Assembly: GCF_007991615.1 (NCBI RefSeq)
Contig: NZ_BJYR01000010.1
Span: forward strand, 94,698 to 158,697
Length of the DNA: 64,000 nucleotides
DNA from: Novosphingobium sediminis
GTDB lineage: Bacteria; Pseudomonadota; Alphaproteobacteria; Sphingomonadales; Sphingomonadaceae
Direction: 5' to 3'
Of the stretch, positions 6,635-13,841 are shown in pieces; position 1 is the stretch's first letter; each line of letters begins with the position of its first letter. The notes under the pieces are model-generated. The model worked only from the letters and a program-made list of their open reading frames with translations, was not told the origin of the DNA and made no database searches. Position numbers and translations under genes: made by a program.

Positions 6635-8989
6635 TCAGGCGTCCTCGCGCAGTTCGATCAGCGGCACGCTCGGCGCCTCGCCGGCGGCAAACGCCGCGCC
6701 GGAGATGTCGAGCCGGTCTTCGCCAAATCGGACCGGTACGTCGAACAGGAAGCCGGCGCGGACAATCTTGCCCGCAGCCGGGGCGTCTGCGAACACGATC
6801 TCGCCCAGTGCATCGAGAGTCCAGTTCGCCACAGATACGCCGTCGATGCTGACCACCACGCTCTCGGCGCGCGGGCGGGTGATGCGCCGCTTCTGCGCAT
6901 CAGTGCCCTCACCATAGACCTTCACCAGTGGGAAGCGCGCTCTTGCCCCATCACCGGTCCCGATTGTCTGGTCGAGCGCGGTAGGTAGGCCGGTCATCCC
7001 GTTGGAGCTGAAGTCCGACGGGTCGCGCAGGCGGAAACCGCGGGCCTGCCCGCGACGCGCACGGAAGAAAGTAAGGAGCTCTCCCAGTTCGGCTTCAGAA
7101 CGCACGCCCGGTCCCACGTCAAACCGCAGGCGCGCGTCCGCCCACAAGCTGTTGCGCCGTTCGAAGCCGGAAGCCGTGATTGTCACGTTGGTCGAAAACT
7201 CGGGGGTCACTGTTGCGGATCTTCCGATCGCGATCGGAAAGTGCACGTCGTCGAAGGGCTGCATAATGTCCTCCTCATTGGTGGAACCGGCTGTGGCCCC
7301 TGGCAGGCGGGTGAAGCCGTCGCGTGCCACTTGGGGCAGCGCCCAGATGAAAGTCTCCGCCACGCCCAGCGCCTGCGCTTCGCTTGCTGCGGCATCGATA
7401 CGCGGCCACATGGCTTCGGCATCAGCGGCATTGAGCACGAAGCCGGAAAGGTAGTGCTGATGCGCCCGTGGATAGCCGAGCCGCGCCTCTGCCTCCGCGC
7501 GCCCGCGCGTCCTGCGCGCCTCGAACCCGGCGGTCAGCCAGTCGTAGTCCTCTAGCTGGAGCACATCGAACGCTGGCGATGCCCATCCCGTCGGCAAGTT
7601 CGCGCGCCGCGCTTCGGGCGTTGCGGGATCGAGTACGGTCGGCAGGAATGCCAGTAGCAGCGTTTCGCAAGGCGCACTTCCGGCCGCCGCCCGCACGGCT
7701 GCCGTCAGGCCTGCTGTCGCGCTTGCGAGCAAGGCGCCGGCAGCATCGAGCAGCGCCTTCTGCGTTGCGGTCAGTGTTGCACCGAGGTCCGGAATGGCCA
7801 CCGGGTTCCCGCCCAAGGCTGCCTTGGTAGCATCATCATAGAGGCAGATCTTGCGATCGGCGGTCACCCACCACCACGGCTCGCCAACCTGATAGCGCAC
7901 CGGCAAGCCTGCTTCCGTGAGCAGGCCAACCAGTCGCACGGCCACCTTGCGCAACCACGCCGTCGCCGCCGTACTGGCCGGTGAAAGCAGCGCCGAAGGC
8001 GGTGACCAGCCCGTCCGGGCAGGGCTGCCATCGGCCGCGCGTTGTTGCCAGGCAGCGGGGCAGTGCTGCGCCAGCAACTCGAACGATTGCGAGAGGATCA
8101 CCGTGTATCCCATCGCCTTCGCGCCGGAGAGGAACGCCTGGTGCCAACGTTCCGCCGCAGGATTGAATGCAGGCAAAGCAGGATCGACCACGAAACCGCC
8201 CGCGCCGTCTGGCGCCAGCGGAAAAAAGTGGCTCATCCCCACATAGTGATTGATGCTGCCGCGATAGCCGAGGCCGCGCACACTACGCAGCAGCCGCGCG
8301 GGCGTCTGGTTGTAGCCGTCGTCATAGCCCGTTGCCATGCTCAGCCCATGGGGCGGCACCATCACGTCGCCGATGGTCAGCATGGGCTTGTGCCCGCTGC
8401 AGCGCATCGCGCTCAGCTCGGCCCAGCCTGTAATGGCAGACGCGAACGGCGTCGTTGATGTCGCCGCATAGCCCGGCGCGACGAGCGAAATGAACATGCG
8501 GTCGATGTCTGACGGATAGACCGGATCGGCCTCACCCGGCAGGATGAACCCCCCAGCCAGCGCCGAGAACGGCAGCGTGATGACCGCATCGGTCGGCGTG
8601 CCTGCCGCATAGTTCCACAGCCGCAAATACCATCCGCGGGGATTGCCCGCAGCGTCTCGCCCCTCGATGGTCAACGTCGGTCCGTTCACTGCATCGAGCG
8701 GCAACACACCGTTCGAGCGCCAGCGGAACGACAGTGTCAGCCGCGCGTAGTCGCGGTTCGTATCGTAGGCGAGCAGCGGGTGGTCCCAGCGGTCCTCGCT
8801 TTCCCAGATCAGCCCGATCAGATCGTTAGCCTTCTGGAAAACGGCGTCGACCCGCAGTGTATCCGGCGCGGTGGTGACCACCGACGCCATCGCCGGGCGC
8901 GGAAAATCCACCATCCAGAAGCGCGGGTCGAACCGTTGGATCGTGTCCGTCGCCTGCACGGTACGGCGTTTTGCCAGCCAGAAGCTCAT
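6635..8989 (-). CDS. Fusion: sheath/TIM-barrel-like N-domain plus DUF2460 distal tail protein (gp12-like)
   Basis: A 784-residue protein. Residues 576-784 (from MQPFDDVHFPIAIG) are a complete DUF2460 distal tail protein, equivalent to GTA gp12, with RRGQARGFRLRDPSDF. Residues 1-575 are a separate unit beginning MSFWLAKRRT, with beta-rich segments (LIGLIWESEDRWDHP) and a barrel-like half containing GYDDGYNQTPARLLRSVRGL and YQVGEPWWWV. This resembles the TIM-barrel domains of non-contractile tail sheath-like proteins; that assignment is from memory of the family. A GAGGAG site precedes the start. A second strong ribosome site lies before codon 576, so free DUF2460 protein may also be made. Confidence 0.85.
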   Translation of the reverse strand: MSFWLAKRRTVQATDTIQRFDPRFWMVDFPRPAMASVVTTAPDTLRVDAVFQKANDLIGLIWESEDRWDHPLLAYDTNRDYARLTLSFRWRSNGVLPLDAVNGPTLTIEGRDAAGNPRGWYLRLWNYAAGTPTDAVITLPFSALAGGFILPGEADPVYPSDIDRMFISLVAPGYAATSTTPFASAITGWAELSAMRCSGHKPMLTIGDVMVPPHGLSMATGYDDGYNQTPARLLRSVRGLGYRGSINHYVGMSHFFPLAPDGAGGFVVDPALPAFNPAAERWHQAFLSGAKAMGYTVILSQSFELLAQHCPAAWQQRAADGSPARTGWSPPSALLSPASTAATAWLRKVAVRLVGLLTEAGLPVRYQVGEPWWWVTADRKICLYDDATKAALGGNPVAIPDLGATLTATQKALLDAAGALLASATAGLTAAVRAAAGSAPCETLLLAFLPTVLDPATPEARRANLPTGWASPAFDVLQLEDYDWLTAGFEARRTRGRAEAEARLGYPRAHQHYLSGFVLNAADAEAMWPRIDAAASEAQALGVAETFIWALPQVARDGFTRLPGATAGSTNEEDIMQPFDDVHFPIAIGRSATVTPEFSTNVTITASGFERRNSLWADARLRFDVGPGVRSEAELGELLTFFRARRGQARGFRLRDPSDFSSNGMTGLPTALDQTIGTGDGARARFPLVKVYGEGTDAQKRRITRPRAESVVVSIDGVSVANWTLDALGEIVFADAPAAGKIVRAGFLFDVPVRFGEDRLDISGAAFAAGEAPSVPLIELREDA
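7262..7278 (-). promoter_or_regulatory. Internal ribosome binding site and start for a separate DUF2460 product
   Basis: Inside the fusion gene the minus strand reads GAGGAGGACATTATG, with the ATG at 7264-7262 being codon 576, the exact first residue of the DUF2460 domain. GGAGG with a 5-base spacer is stronger than the sites of most genes in this cluster. The likely origin is a two-gene arrangement whose upstream stop codon was lost. Confidence 0.6.
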
Positions 8990-9005
8990 GGCTCCTCGTT
9001 CCTTC

Positions 9006-9593
9006 TCAATATTCGCTAAGGGCGCGCCGCACCGCTTGCGCTACCTGACGGCTGGAGCGGCGCAGACTTTCCGGACTGCTGCTGCCTTCGGGCGCAACAA
9101 CCCTGATCGAGACGTTGACGGACCGCGCCCCGCCCCTGCTGCCCGGATCGACCTGCCCGGCCGATGTCGGTATGAACAGCTCCGGGCCGCGCTCGCCGAC
9201 GAGGTAAGGGCGGCCTGGCGCGACAGGTCCGCCGGTCGCTCGGCCGGGCAATCCGAAGATCGAGCTGATCAGGCTGCCGATGCCAAGGATGCCGCCTCCA
9301 AGGCCGCCGCCACCGCCCGAACCGCCAATCCCGATCGAGGCAAGCCCGCCGCGCAAGGCTTGCGCCGCGATGTCGTCGAGCACCCTCAGGCCGGTCCGTC
9401 GAAGATCCTCGAAACCCAGGCTTCCTCGCCGTACGGCACTCAGCAGACCACGCTCGAGCACGTCGCCGCCGCGGCTGAAGCCGTCGACGACGATCGAGTC
9501 GAAGCTGCTGCGCATCTGGCCGATGTCGGCAGCAAAACCGTCGGTGCTGGCCCGCACATCGACGACCAGCGTAGAAAGACTATCCATGCGCAT
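9006..9593 (-). CDS. GTA tape measure protein (gp11-like)
   Basis: A 195-residue phage tail tape measure protein, close to the about 220 residues of Rhodobacter gp11 and far shorter than long-tailed phage versions. It has an N-terminal helical region, a glycine-rich hydrophobic core (GGSGGGGGLGGGILGIG) and the conserved ATGGPVAPGRPYLVGERGPE motif. The ATG at 9593 overlaps the upstream gene by 14 bp; an ATG at 9587 is also possible. The length would set a short tail. Confidence 0.9.
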   Translation of the reverse strand: MRMDSLSTLVVDVRASTDGFAADIGQMRSSFDSIVVDGFSRGGDVLERGLLSAVRRGSLGFEDLRRTGLRVLDDIAAQALRGGLASIGIGGSGGGGGLGGGILGIGSLISSIFGLPGRATGGPVAPGRPYLVGERGPELFIPTSAGQVDPGSRGGARSVNVSIRVVAPEGSSSPESLRRSSRQVAQAVRRALSEY

Positions 9594-9789
9594 CGCGCTC
9601 CATCATTGCGGTCAGGGTGCTCCGGTCGATGCTGTCACCGGGTGGCGGCGCGGCGGCCATGACAACCGCTGCAAGCTCAGCCGGCGTGGCCGTCCAGAAT
9701 GTCTGCGGCGACCAGCCGATCAGCAGCGCAGCCTGACCTGACAGCCGTATCGCCGCTTCGCCGAAGCGGGCTTCGGCCTTGGCGCTCAT
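9580..9789 (-). CDS. GTA tail assembly chaperone-like protein (gp10.1, rcc01693 type)
   Basis: A 69-residue protein with FGEAAIRLSGQAALLIGWSP then FWTATPAELAAVV, the pattern of the small chaperone-like protein between gp10 and tape measure in GTAs. It overlaps the upstream gene by ATGA and the tape measure gene by 14 bp. A tail chaperone role is inferred from position next to the tape measure gene. Confidence 0.85.
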   Translation of the reverse strand: MSAKAEARFGEAAIRLSGQAALLIGWSPQTFWTATPAELAAVVMAAAPPPGDSIDRSTLTAMMERDAHG

Positions 9790-10118
9790 CCGCCGCCCTT
9801 CAGCACCTGCACCAGCAGGCTGCGCAAAGCGGGCGCGCAGGCAGAAAGGCCGGCCTTGGTCACGGCCTCGGCAAAATCTTCGCGGCTGTGGTCGGATGGG
9901 TGCGCCAGACAGTGCCAGAAGAGCGCCACCATTTCGGCGAGCTTCAGTTCACCCCCGCTCGCCCGTTCGACAAGTCCAAACAGCGGCCCCAGTTCTTCTT
10001 CGGCCGCCACCAATGCGCCAAACGTCGGGCGCAGCACATGGGCTACCCCGTCCAGCAGCAGGCCGGCCTCGCCGCGGTGCGGATTGGGAGCGGCAGCGGT
10101 CATCGACACCCCGCTCAT
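9786..10118 (-). CDS. GTA gp10 family tail protein/chaperone
   Basis: A 110-residue GTA gp10 family protein (Phage_TAC_11 type). The conserved core is LRPTFGALVAAEEELGPLFGL, and later FWHCLAHPSD. It lies between the major tail gene and the chaperone-like gene, with a 4-bp ATGA overlap on each side. The family is annotated either as tail tube-associated or as tail assembly chaperone; position before the tape measure gene favours the chaperone reading. Confidence 0.88.
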   Translation of the reverse strand: MSGVSMTAAAPNPHRGEAGLLLDGVAHVLRPTFGALVAAEEELGPLFGLVERASGGELKLAEMVALFWHCLAHPSDHSREDFAEAVTKAGLSACAPALRSLLVQVLKGGG

Positions 10119-10522
10119 ACCTGCACCACCAGGCCAGAGCTTTCGAGCGACAGTGTGTAGTTGCGCTCGCCATTGAAATCCCCGGCATATTCGAGCTTCT
10201 GGACGAGGAACTTGCCGCGCATCTTCTCGCCGCCCTCGAACGAAAGCTCGTAGTCGGTGATCGTGCCTGCCAGTGCATTGCCGAGGACCTGACCTTCAGC
10301 GGCGCTGCCAAGGAAGATCCCTGCAGCACTTACGCTCACGGATCGGGTCCCCGCGCCTGAGAGCAGTTCGCGCCACCCGCCGGAATCCTTGCTGGTCACC
10401 ACCACCAGTTCGCCGTTGATAGACATCTGCGTCGTGCGCAGCCCGGCCACGGTGTTATAGGTCGGCGTCGCTGCGCCATCGCTGATCTTCAGCAGAAAGG
10501 CGCTTCCCTTCTGTGCTGGCAT
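10115..10522 (-). CDS. GTA major tail tube protein (gp9-like, TP901-1 family)
   Basis: A 135-residue major tail protein. Typical features are the N-terminal KGSAFLLKISDG, then TVAGLRTTQMSING, a mid GWRELLSGAGTRSVSVSAAG and C-terminal beta segments (YTLSLESSG). It builds the tube through which DNA passes. An AGGAG ribosome site (CAGGAGAACCGACATG) precedes the start. A 54-bp gap with a small GCGGCC/GGCCGC hairpin separates it from the upstream gene, the widest gap in the tail part. Confidence 0.92.
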   Translation of the reverse strand: MPAQKGSAFLLKISDGAATPTYNTVAGLRTTQMSINGELVVVTSKDSGGWRELLSGAGTRSVSVSAAGIFLGSAAEGQVLGNALAGTITDYELSFEGGEKMRGKFLVQKLEYAGDFNGERNYTLSLESSGLVVQV

Positions 10523-10576
10523 GTCGGTTCTCCTGGTTGGAAGGATTGCATGATGTGCGGCCGTCAGACCCTGCGG

Positions 10577-10972
10577 TCAGGCCGCAAGCACCCGTGCCCG
10601 GTATTCGAGCACCAGCACGCGCAGCGCCTCACCGCGCTGTTCGGCCCGGGCCCTGAGAAATGTGAGGCTGGCAACCTGGAAACCGGCGGCGCTCTGGTCA
10701 GCCGGAAGGCTCTCCATCCGTGCCTCGATGGCTCCGATCAGATTGGCTTCGGAAAGTTGCTCATAGCCCCGGTAGTTGAGCTCGAGCGCGACGCGGATTT
10801 CCCGGCCGCGTCCACTCTTATTGCTCCAGTCCGTACTGGCGCTTGCCGTCAGGGCCAGCCACGGGAGCGCCGTCCTGAGCGGGGCTTCTTCGACGATCGC
10901 GTTCAATCCCGTGGCCAGCGTCGGATCTGCAGCAAGCCACGAAACCACTGCGGCACGAAAAGCCAGTTCCAT
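10577..10972 (-). CDS. GTA tail terminator, DUF3168 (gp8-like)
   Basis: A 131-residue DUF3168 protein that caps the tail tube and joins it to the head. It shows the family pattern VVSWLAADPTLA, the alternating beta region EIRVALELNYRG and SLTFLRARAEQRGEALRVLVLEYR. An AGGAG site lies 9 nt upstream of the ATG, 12 bp after the stop of the 49-codon ORF. Confidence 0.9.
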   Translation of the reverse strand: MELAFRAAVVSWLAADPTLATGLNAIVEEAPLRTALPWLALTASASTDWSNKSGRGREIRVALELNYRGYEQLSEANLIGAIEARMESLPADQSAAGFQVASLTFLRARAEQRGEALRVLVLEYRARVLAA

Positions 10973-10984
10973 TGCTCACTCCTG

Positions 10985-11134
10985 TCATTGCAGCGGCCAC
11001 AGCCACCGGGCGGATCGCCAGTTCGCGGTGTTGTCTGCCGCCGCGCGGCCTGCGGCGCGGGCTTCGGCGATTTGCCGTGCGGCTGCGATCAGCTGCTGCT
11101 GCACCTGCACAAAGTTGTTGCTGGTCTTGCTCAT
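10985..11134 (-). CDS. Small 49-residue protein in the gp7 position of the GTA cluster
   Basis: A 49-codon ORF starting with ATG at 11134 in an ATGA overlap with the upstream adaptor gene and ending 12 bp before the DUF3168 gene, so it fills the whole interval. It begins MSKTSNNFVQVQQQLIAAA, has an Ala/Arg-rich helical middle (EARAAGRAAADN) and ends in a Trp-rich tail (ANWRSARWLWPLQ). In Rhodobacter GTA this slot holds gp7, a head-closure protein of about 112 residues, and I see no similarity to it. Function unknown; the evidence is position, coupling and exact fit. Confidence 0.65.
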   Translation of the reverse strand: MSKTSNNFVQVQQQLIAAARQIAEARAAGRAAADNTANWRSARWLWPLQ

Positions 11135-11685
11135 GCGATGCGCATCCTGCGCCACGGCCGCCACAACGCTGCGACCGAAGCCGGCGGACCGGCCATGGCC
11201 TTGTCATTGTCGCGCGCGCGGTCGCGGTGCTGGTATGCGGCCCACCGAACCAGTCCCTGCCGGATGGCTTCGGGCAAGGTGTCCCACCCTTCGGCCATCC
11301 CGGCGGCGAACTTCACGGCGACCCGTGTTTGATCGATCGGCCGGTTCAGGCGCACACGTCCGGTGCCTTCAGCGTCGATGTCGATGTCATAGTCGGTCGC
11401 TGCCAGCGCCGTACGTGTGCCATCGGCAGCTATCGCCAGAACGCCGGAGATCGCTTTCACCGGCCGCGTCGCCAGCGATTGCCAGTTGCCGCATGCTTGG
11501 AGCACTTCTTCGCAGTCCGTTACGAGCGGCATCATGCCGATAAATCCTTCGCACAGCTCCAGCGCGGTCCTGATCAGACCTGTCAGCTCCGCGTCTTCGC
11601 GCGTCGTGCTGATGCCAAGCCATGCCTTGAGTTCGGCGAGCGCCATCGGTGCCAGCGTCGGCGGCGCGGTAATTGCCCGCTTCAT
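11131..11685 (-). CDS. GTA head-tail connector/adaptor (gp6-like)
   Basis: A 184-residue head-tail connector of the phiE125 gp8 family, the adaptor beneath the portal. Motifs: ALAELKAWLGISTTREDAELTGLIRTALELCEGFIG in the helical N-terminal part, later VRLNRPIDQTRVAVKFAAG, and the helical C-terminus ending WRPWRRMRIA. The start at 11685 follows the 126-bp gap after the capsid gene, which holds two hairpins. Confidence 0.9.
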   Translation of the reverse strand: MKRAITAPPTLAPMALAELKAWLGISTTREDAELTGLIRTALELCEGFIGMMPLVTDCEEVLQACGNWQSLATRPVKAISGVLAIAADGTRTALAATDYDIDIDAEGTGRVRLNRPIDQTRVAVKFAAGMAEGWDTLPEAIRQGLVRWAAYQHRDRARDNDKAMAGPPASVAALWRPWRRMRIA

Positions 11686-11704
11686 GGCAATCTCCGGTGT
11701 TCTG

Positions 11705-11768
11705 GGGATGAAAACATCCCGGACAGGAAAGGGGGCGTCCGCGGCGTGAGGGGGTGCGCCGCGGACGC
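11705..11768 (-). other. Two stem-loops between capsid and adaptor genes
   Basis: The first, just after the capsid stop in reading order, is a perfect 12-bp GC-rich stem (11757-11768 with 11735-11746, loop of 10). The second is a 6-bp stem GGGATG/CATCCC with a 4-base loop (11705-11720). There is no T tract directly after the long stem. They may act as a partial terminator or as a 3' end stabiliser that lowers expression downstream of the capsid gene. Confidence 0.6.
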
Positions 11769-11811
11769 GGGGGCAGGCGCGTCAGGGGTTCGCGCGCCCG
11801 CCCCAACCGGA

Positions 11812-12987
11812 TCAGGTCGAGATCTTCAGCAGCTTGATCGCATCGCTGTCGAGCACCTGGCCGCCCACCCGGCGCGTCGCATAGAACTGGACGTAGGGCT
11901 TGTTGGTGTAGGGATCGCGCAGGATCGTCGTCGCAGTGCGCTCGGCGATCAGATACCCGGCCTTGAAGTTGCCGAACGCGATCGGGAAGTTGCCTGCCCC
12001 GACGTCTGGCATGTCTTCGGCTTCGATCACCGGATAACCGAGCAGGCGGCTCGGCTGGCCATCGACGATGCCGGCCTGCCACAGGAACGAACCATCCGCC
12101 GACTTCAGCTTGCGCACCGCCGCCAGCGTCGCCGAGTTCATCATCCACACGGCGCCCTGACGCAGCGCGGCCTTCATCGAGAAGACCATGTCGATCAGTT
12201 TCGATTCAGGCGATGCGTCGAACGCATTGGCGTTGCCCGAGGCGACGAACTGCAGCGTACCGAACGGACGGACCGCGTCGCTCTGCGCCGCCGTCGGGCC
12301 GGTCAGGAAACCGCGTGGCTGGTTGGTGCCGGTGCCGTTGATGAAGGCTGCACCCTCGGCACGGGCGAACTCGGTGGCGATCTCGTTCGCCAGCCAGGTG
12401 CTGACATCAAATGCGGCGTCGTCGAGCATCTGCTGTGTGGCGGAGGGGTTGGCATAGAGCTCACCCAGCGGCGGCACGATTTCGGCCAGTTTCGGGCTGG
12501 CGGTCTCGATGCGCGCACCGGTCTCGCTCGCCCAGCCCGATGCAGTGCCGCCGATCGAGATCAGCCGGCGGAAGCCGCTCGTGCTAGTCTGGATCACATT
12601 GGCAACGCTGCGGACCGGGCTGAGCTTGACGAGGCGGCGCGCGATCTCGGCATCGATCGTGCGGGGCACGGCAAAGCCGCCGTCTGCAGGCGAAGCGATT
12701 GACAGGCTCTTGAGCTCGGTCTCGCAGCCCATTCGCAGGTAGCCATCGACGAAGCCCTTCATCTCGGGGGAGGCATCGGCAACTTCAGTGCTGCCGATCA
12801 ACGGGCGGACCGCAGCGCGGTTCACCTTGTCGAGCCGGCCCTTTACTTCGGCAATGTCGCTGCGCAGCGCTTCGATGGCGGCGGCAGCCTCATCCTGGCG
12901 CGTCACGATATCGAACGACGCATCGAATGCGTCGGCCTTGGTCTCGATCGCGCCGATCATGGCGCCTTCGGGGGAGTTGATGTCCAT
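11812..12987 (-). CDS. GTA major capsid protein, HK97 fold (gp5-like)
   Basis: A 391-residue HK97-type capsid protein. I chose the ATG at 12987 (MDINSPEGA), with AAGGA upstream; an earlier ATG would add 15 atypical residues. Residues about 20-60 are a charged helical delta region that the protease should remove. The core follows from LKSLSIASPADGGFAVPRTI, with ASETGARIE, NGTGTNQPRGFL and ILRDPYTNKPYVQFYATRRVGG near the C-terminus. It lies directly downstream of the prohead protease gene and is the most highly needed product of the cluster. Confidence 0.95.
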   Translation of the reverse strand: MDINSPEGAMIGAIETKADAFDASFDIVTRQDEAAAAIEALRSDIAEVKGRLDKVNRAAVRPLIGSTEVADASPEMKGFVDGYLRMGCETELKSLSIASPADGGFAVPRTIDAEIARRLVKLSPVRSVANVIQTSTSGFRRLISIGGTASGWASETGARIETASPKLAEIVPPLGELYANPSATQQMLDDAAFDVSTWLANEIATEFARAEGAAFINGTGTNQPRGFLTGPTAAQSDAVRPFGTLQFVASGNANAFDASPESKLIDMVFSMKAALRQGAVWMMNSATLAAVRKLKSADGSFLWQAGIVDGQPSRLLGYPVIEAEDMPDVGAGNFPIAFGNFKAGYLIAERTATTILRDPYTNKPYVQFYATRRVGGQVLDSDAIKLLKIST

Positions 12988-13077
12988 GGAACCGAACGTC
13001 CTTTCTTGATGGCGACCGCCGTTGCAGAGCAAGATGCTCCGGGGCGGCCTCTTCGGGGGTAACGAAAACGAGGGGAG

Positions 13078-13536
13078 TTACGCGGGCGCCAATCGGCCGC
13101 CTTTGCTGTCGACATAGTGGACCCGGGCCAGCTGCTGCATGGGCCGGGTCACCAGGCTGACTTCGATCAGGTCGACGCTGCGCAATTCGCGCCCGCCGCC
13201 CTGCGGCGCGGCATCGCGCACCCGATATCCGAACGAGAGACCGTTCACGGCCCCCTCGGCCAGCGCCTTCGCGGCGGGTCCGGCACCGGGGGAAAGCGAG
13301 GCGACGACGCGCAGGCCGTGGCGGTCCTCTTCGGCAAGGTCGACCCAGCCGATCCGCTGGCCGGTGCGATGCTGCCACAACAGCGGCAGCCGCACGCCGG
13401 CTTCCCTGCGCGCCGCCAGCGTCTGGGAGAACGCGCCGGGCACGATCACGTCGCCGCCGCTGTCGCGCTTGCCAAAGACCGCGGCATAGCCAGCAAAGCG
13501 CAGGGAAGACGGCGCCTGAACGCTGTCCGCACTCAT
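13078..13536 (-). CDS. GTA prohead protease, HK97 family (gp4-like)
   Basis: A 152-residue serine protease of the HK97 prohead family that matures the capsid shell. The ATG at 13536 overlaps the upstream stop (ATGA). Motifs: RFAGYAAVFGKRDSGGDVIVPGAF, LPLLWQHRTGQRIG containing the catalytic His, and NGLSFGYRVRDA with the active-site Ser region, then DLIEVSLVTRPM. Longer upstream frames add low-complexity residues from the neighbouring gene and are not credible. Confidence 0.93.
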   Translation of the reverse strand: MSADSVQAPSSLRFAGYAAVFGKRDSGGDVIVPGAFSQTLAARREAGVRLPLLWQHRTGQRIGWVDLAEEDRHGLRVVASLSPGAGPAAKALAEGAVNGLSFGYRVRDAAPQGGGRELRSVDLIEVSLVTRPMQQLARVHYVDSKGGRLAPA

Positions 13537-13841
13537 CGCAGCACATCCTCTGAGCCGAGCCGCACGGCGATGCCCAGCAGCAGCAGCGCCAGCACACCGC
13601 GCACCACCCAGCCTACCACCGCTTTCCACGCGCTCGCCTTGGCATCGCGCCAGGCCCGCAGCAGTTCGCGCAGCTCAGCCAGATCTTCGTGCGCGGTTTC
13701 GTCGGCGAGGCCCATCTGCTCCAGTGCCCGCGCCGCCCCCAATTCGCTCGCTTCTTCCACGACCGCACGCAGCGTGATCAGTTCGGAGCCCTCGCTCCCG
13801 GCCTGCGCCAGCAATCCTGCCAGCATGTCCTCGCGCCTCAT
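13533..13841 (-). CDS. DUF6127-type small membrane protein of GTA cluster
   Basis: A 102-residue protein starting MRREDMLAGLLAQAGSEG at 13841, in an ATGA overlap with the portal stop. A helical acidic middle (ITLRAVVEEASELGAARAL, LAELRELLRAWRDAK) is followed by one C-terminal membrane segment (VRGVLALLLLGIAVRLG). It corresponds to the small protein seen between portal and protease in sphingomonad GTA clusters (DUF6127 by recall). The role is unknown; a membrane anchor in a head-gene block is unexpected. Confidence 0.75.
   Translation of the reverse strand: MRREDMLAGLLAQAGSEGSELITLRAVVEEASELGAARALEQMGLADETAHEDLAELRELLRAWRDAKASAWKAVVGWVVRGVLALLLLGIAVRLGSEDVLR

Noticed and set aside
10960..11140. 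A gp7 head-closure gene in another frame
   Set aside because: Only 150 bp lie between the neighbouring genes; no frame longer than 49 codons fits, and none shows gp7-like sequence.
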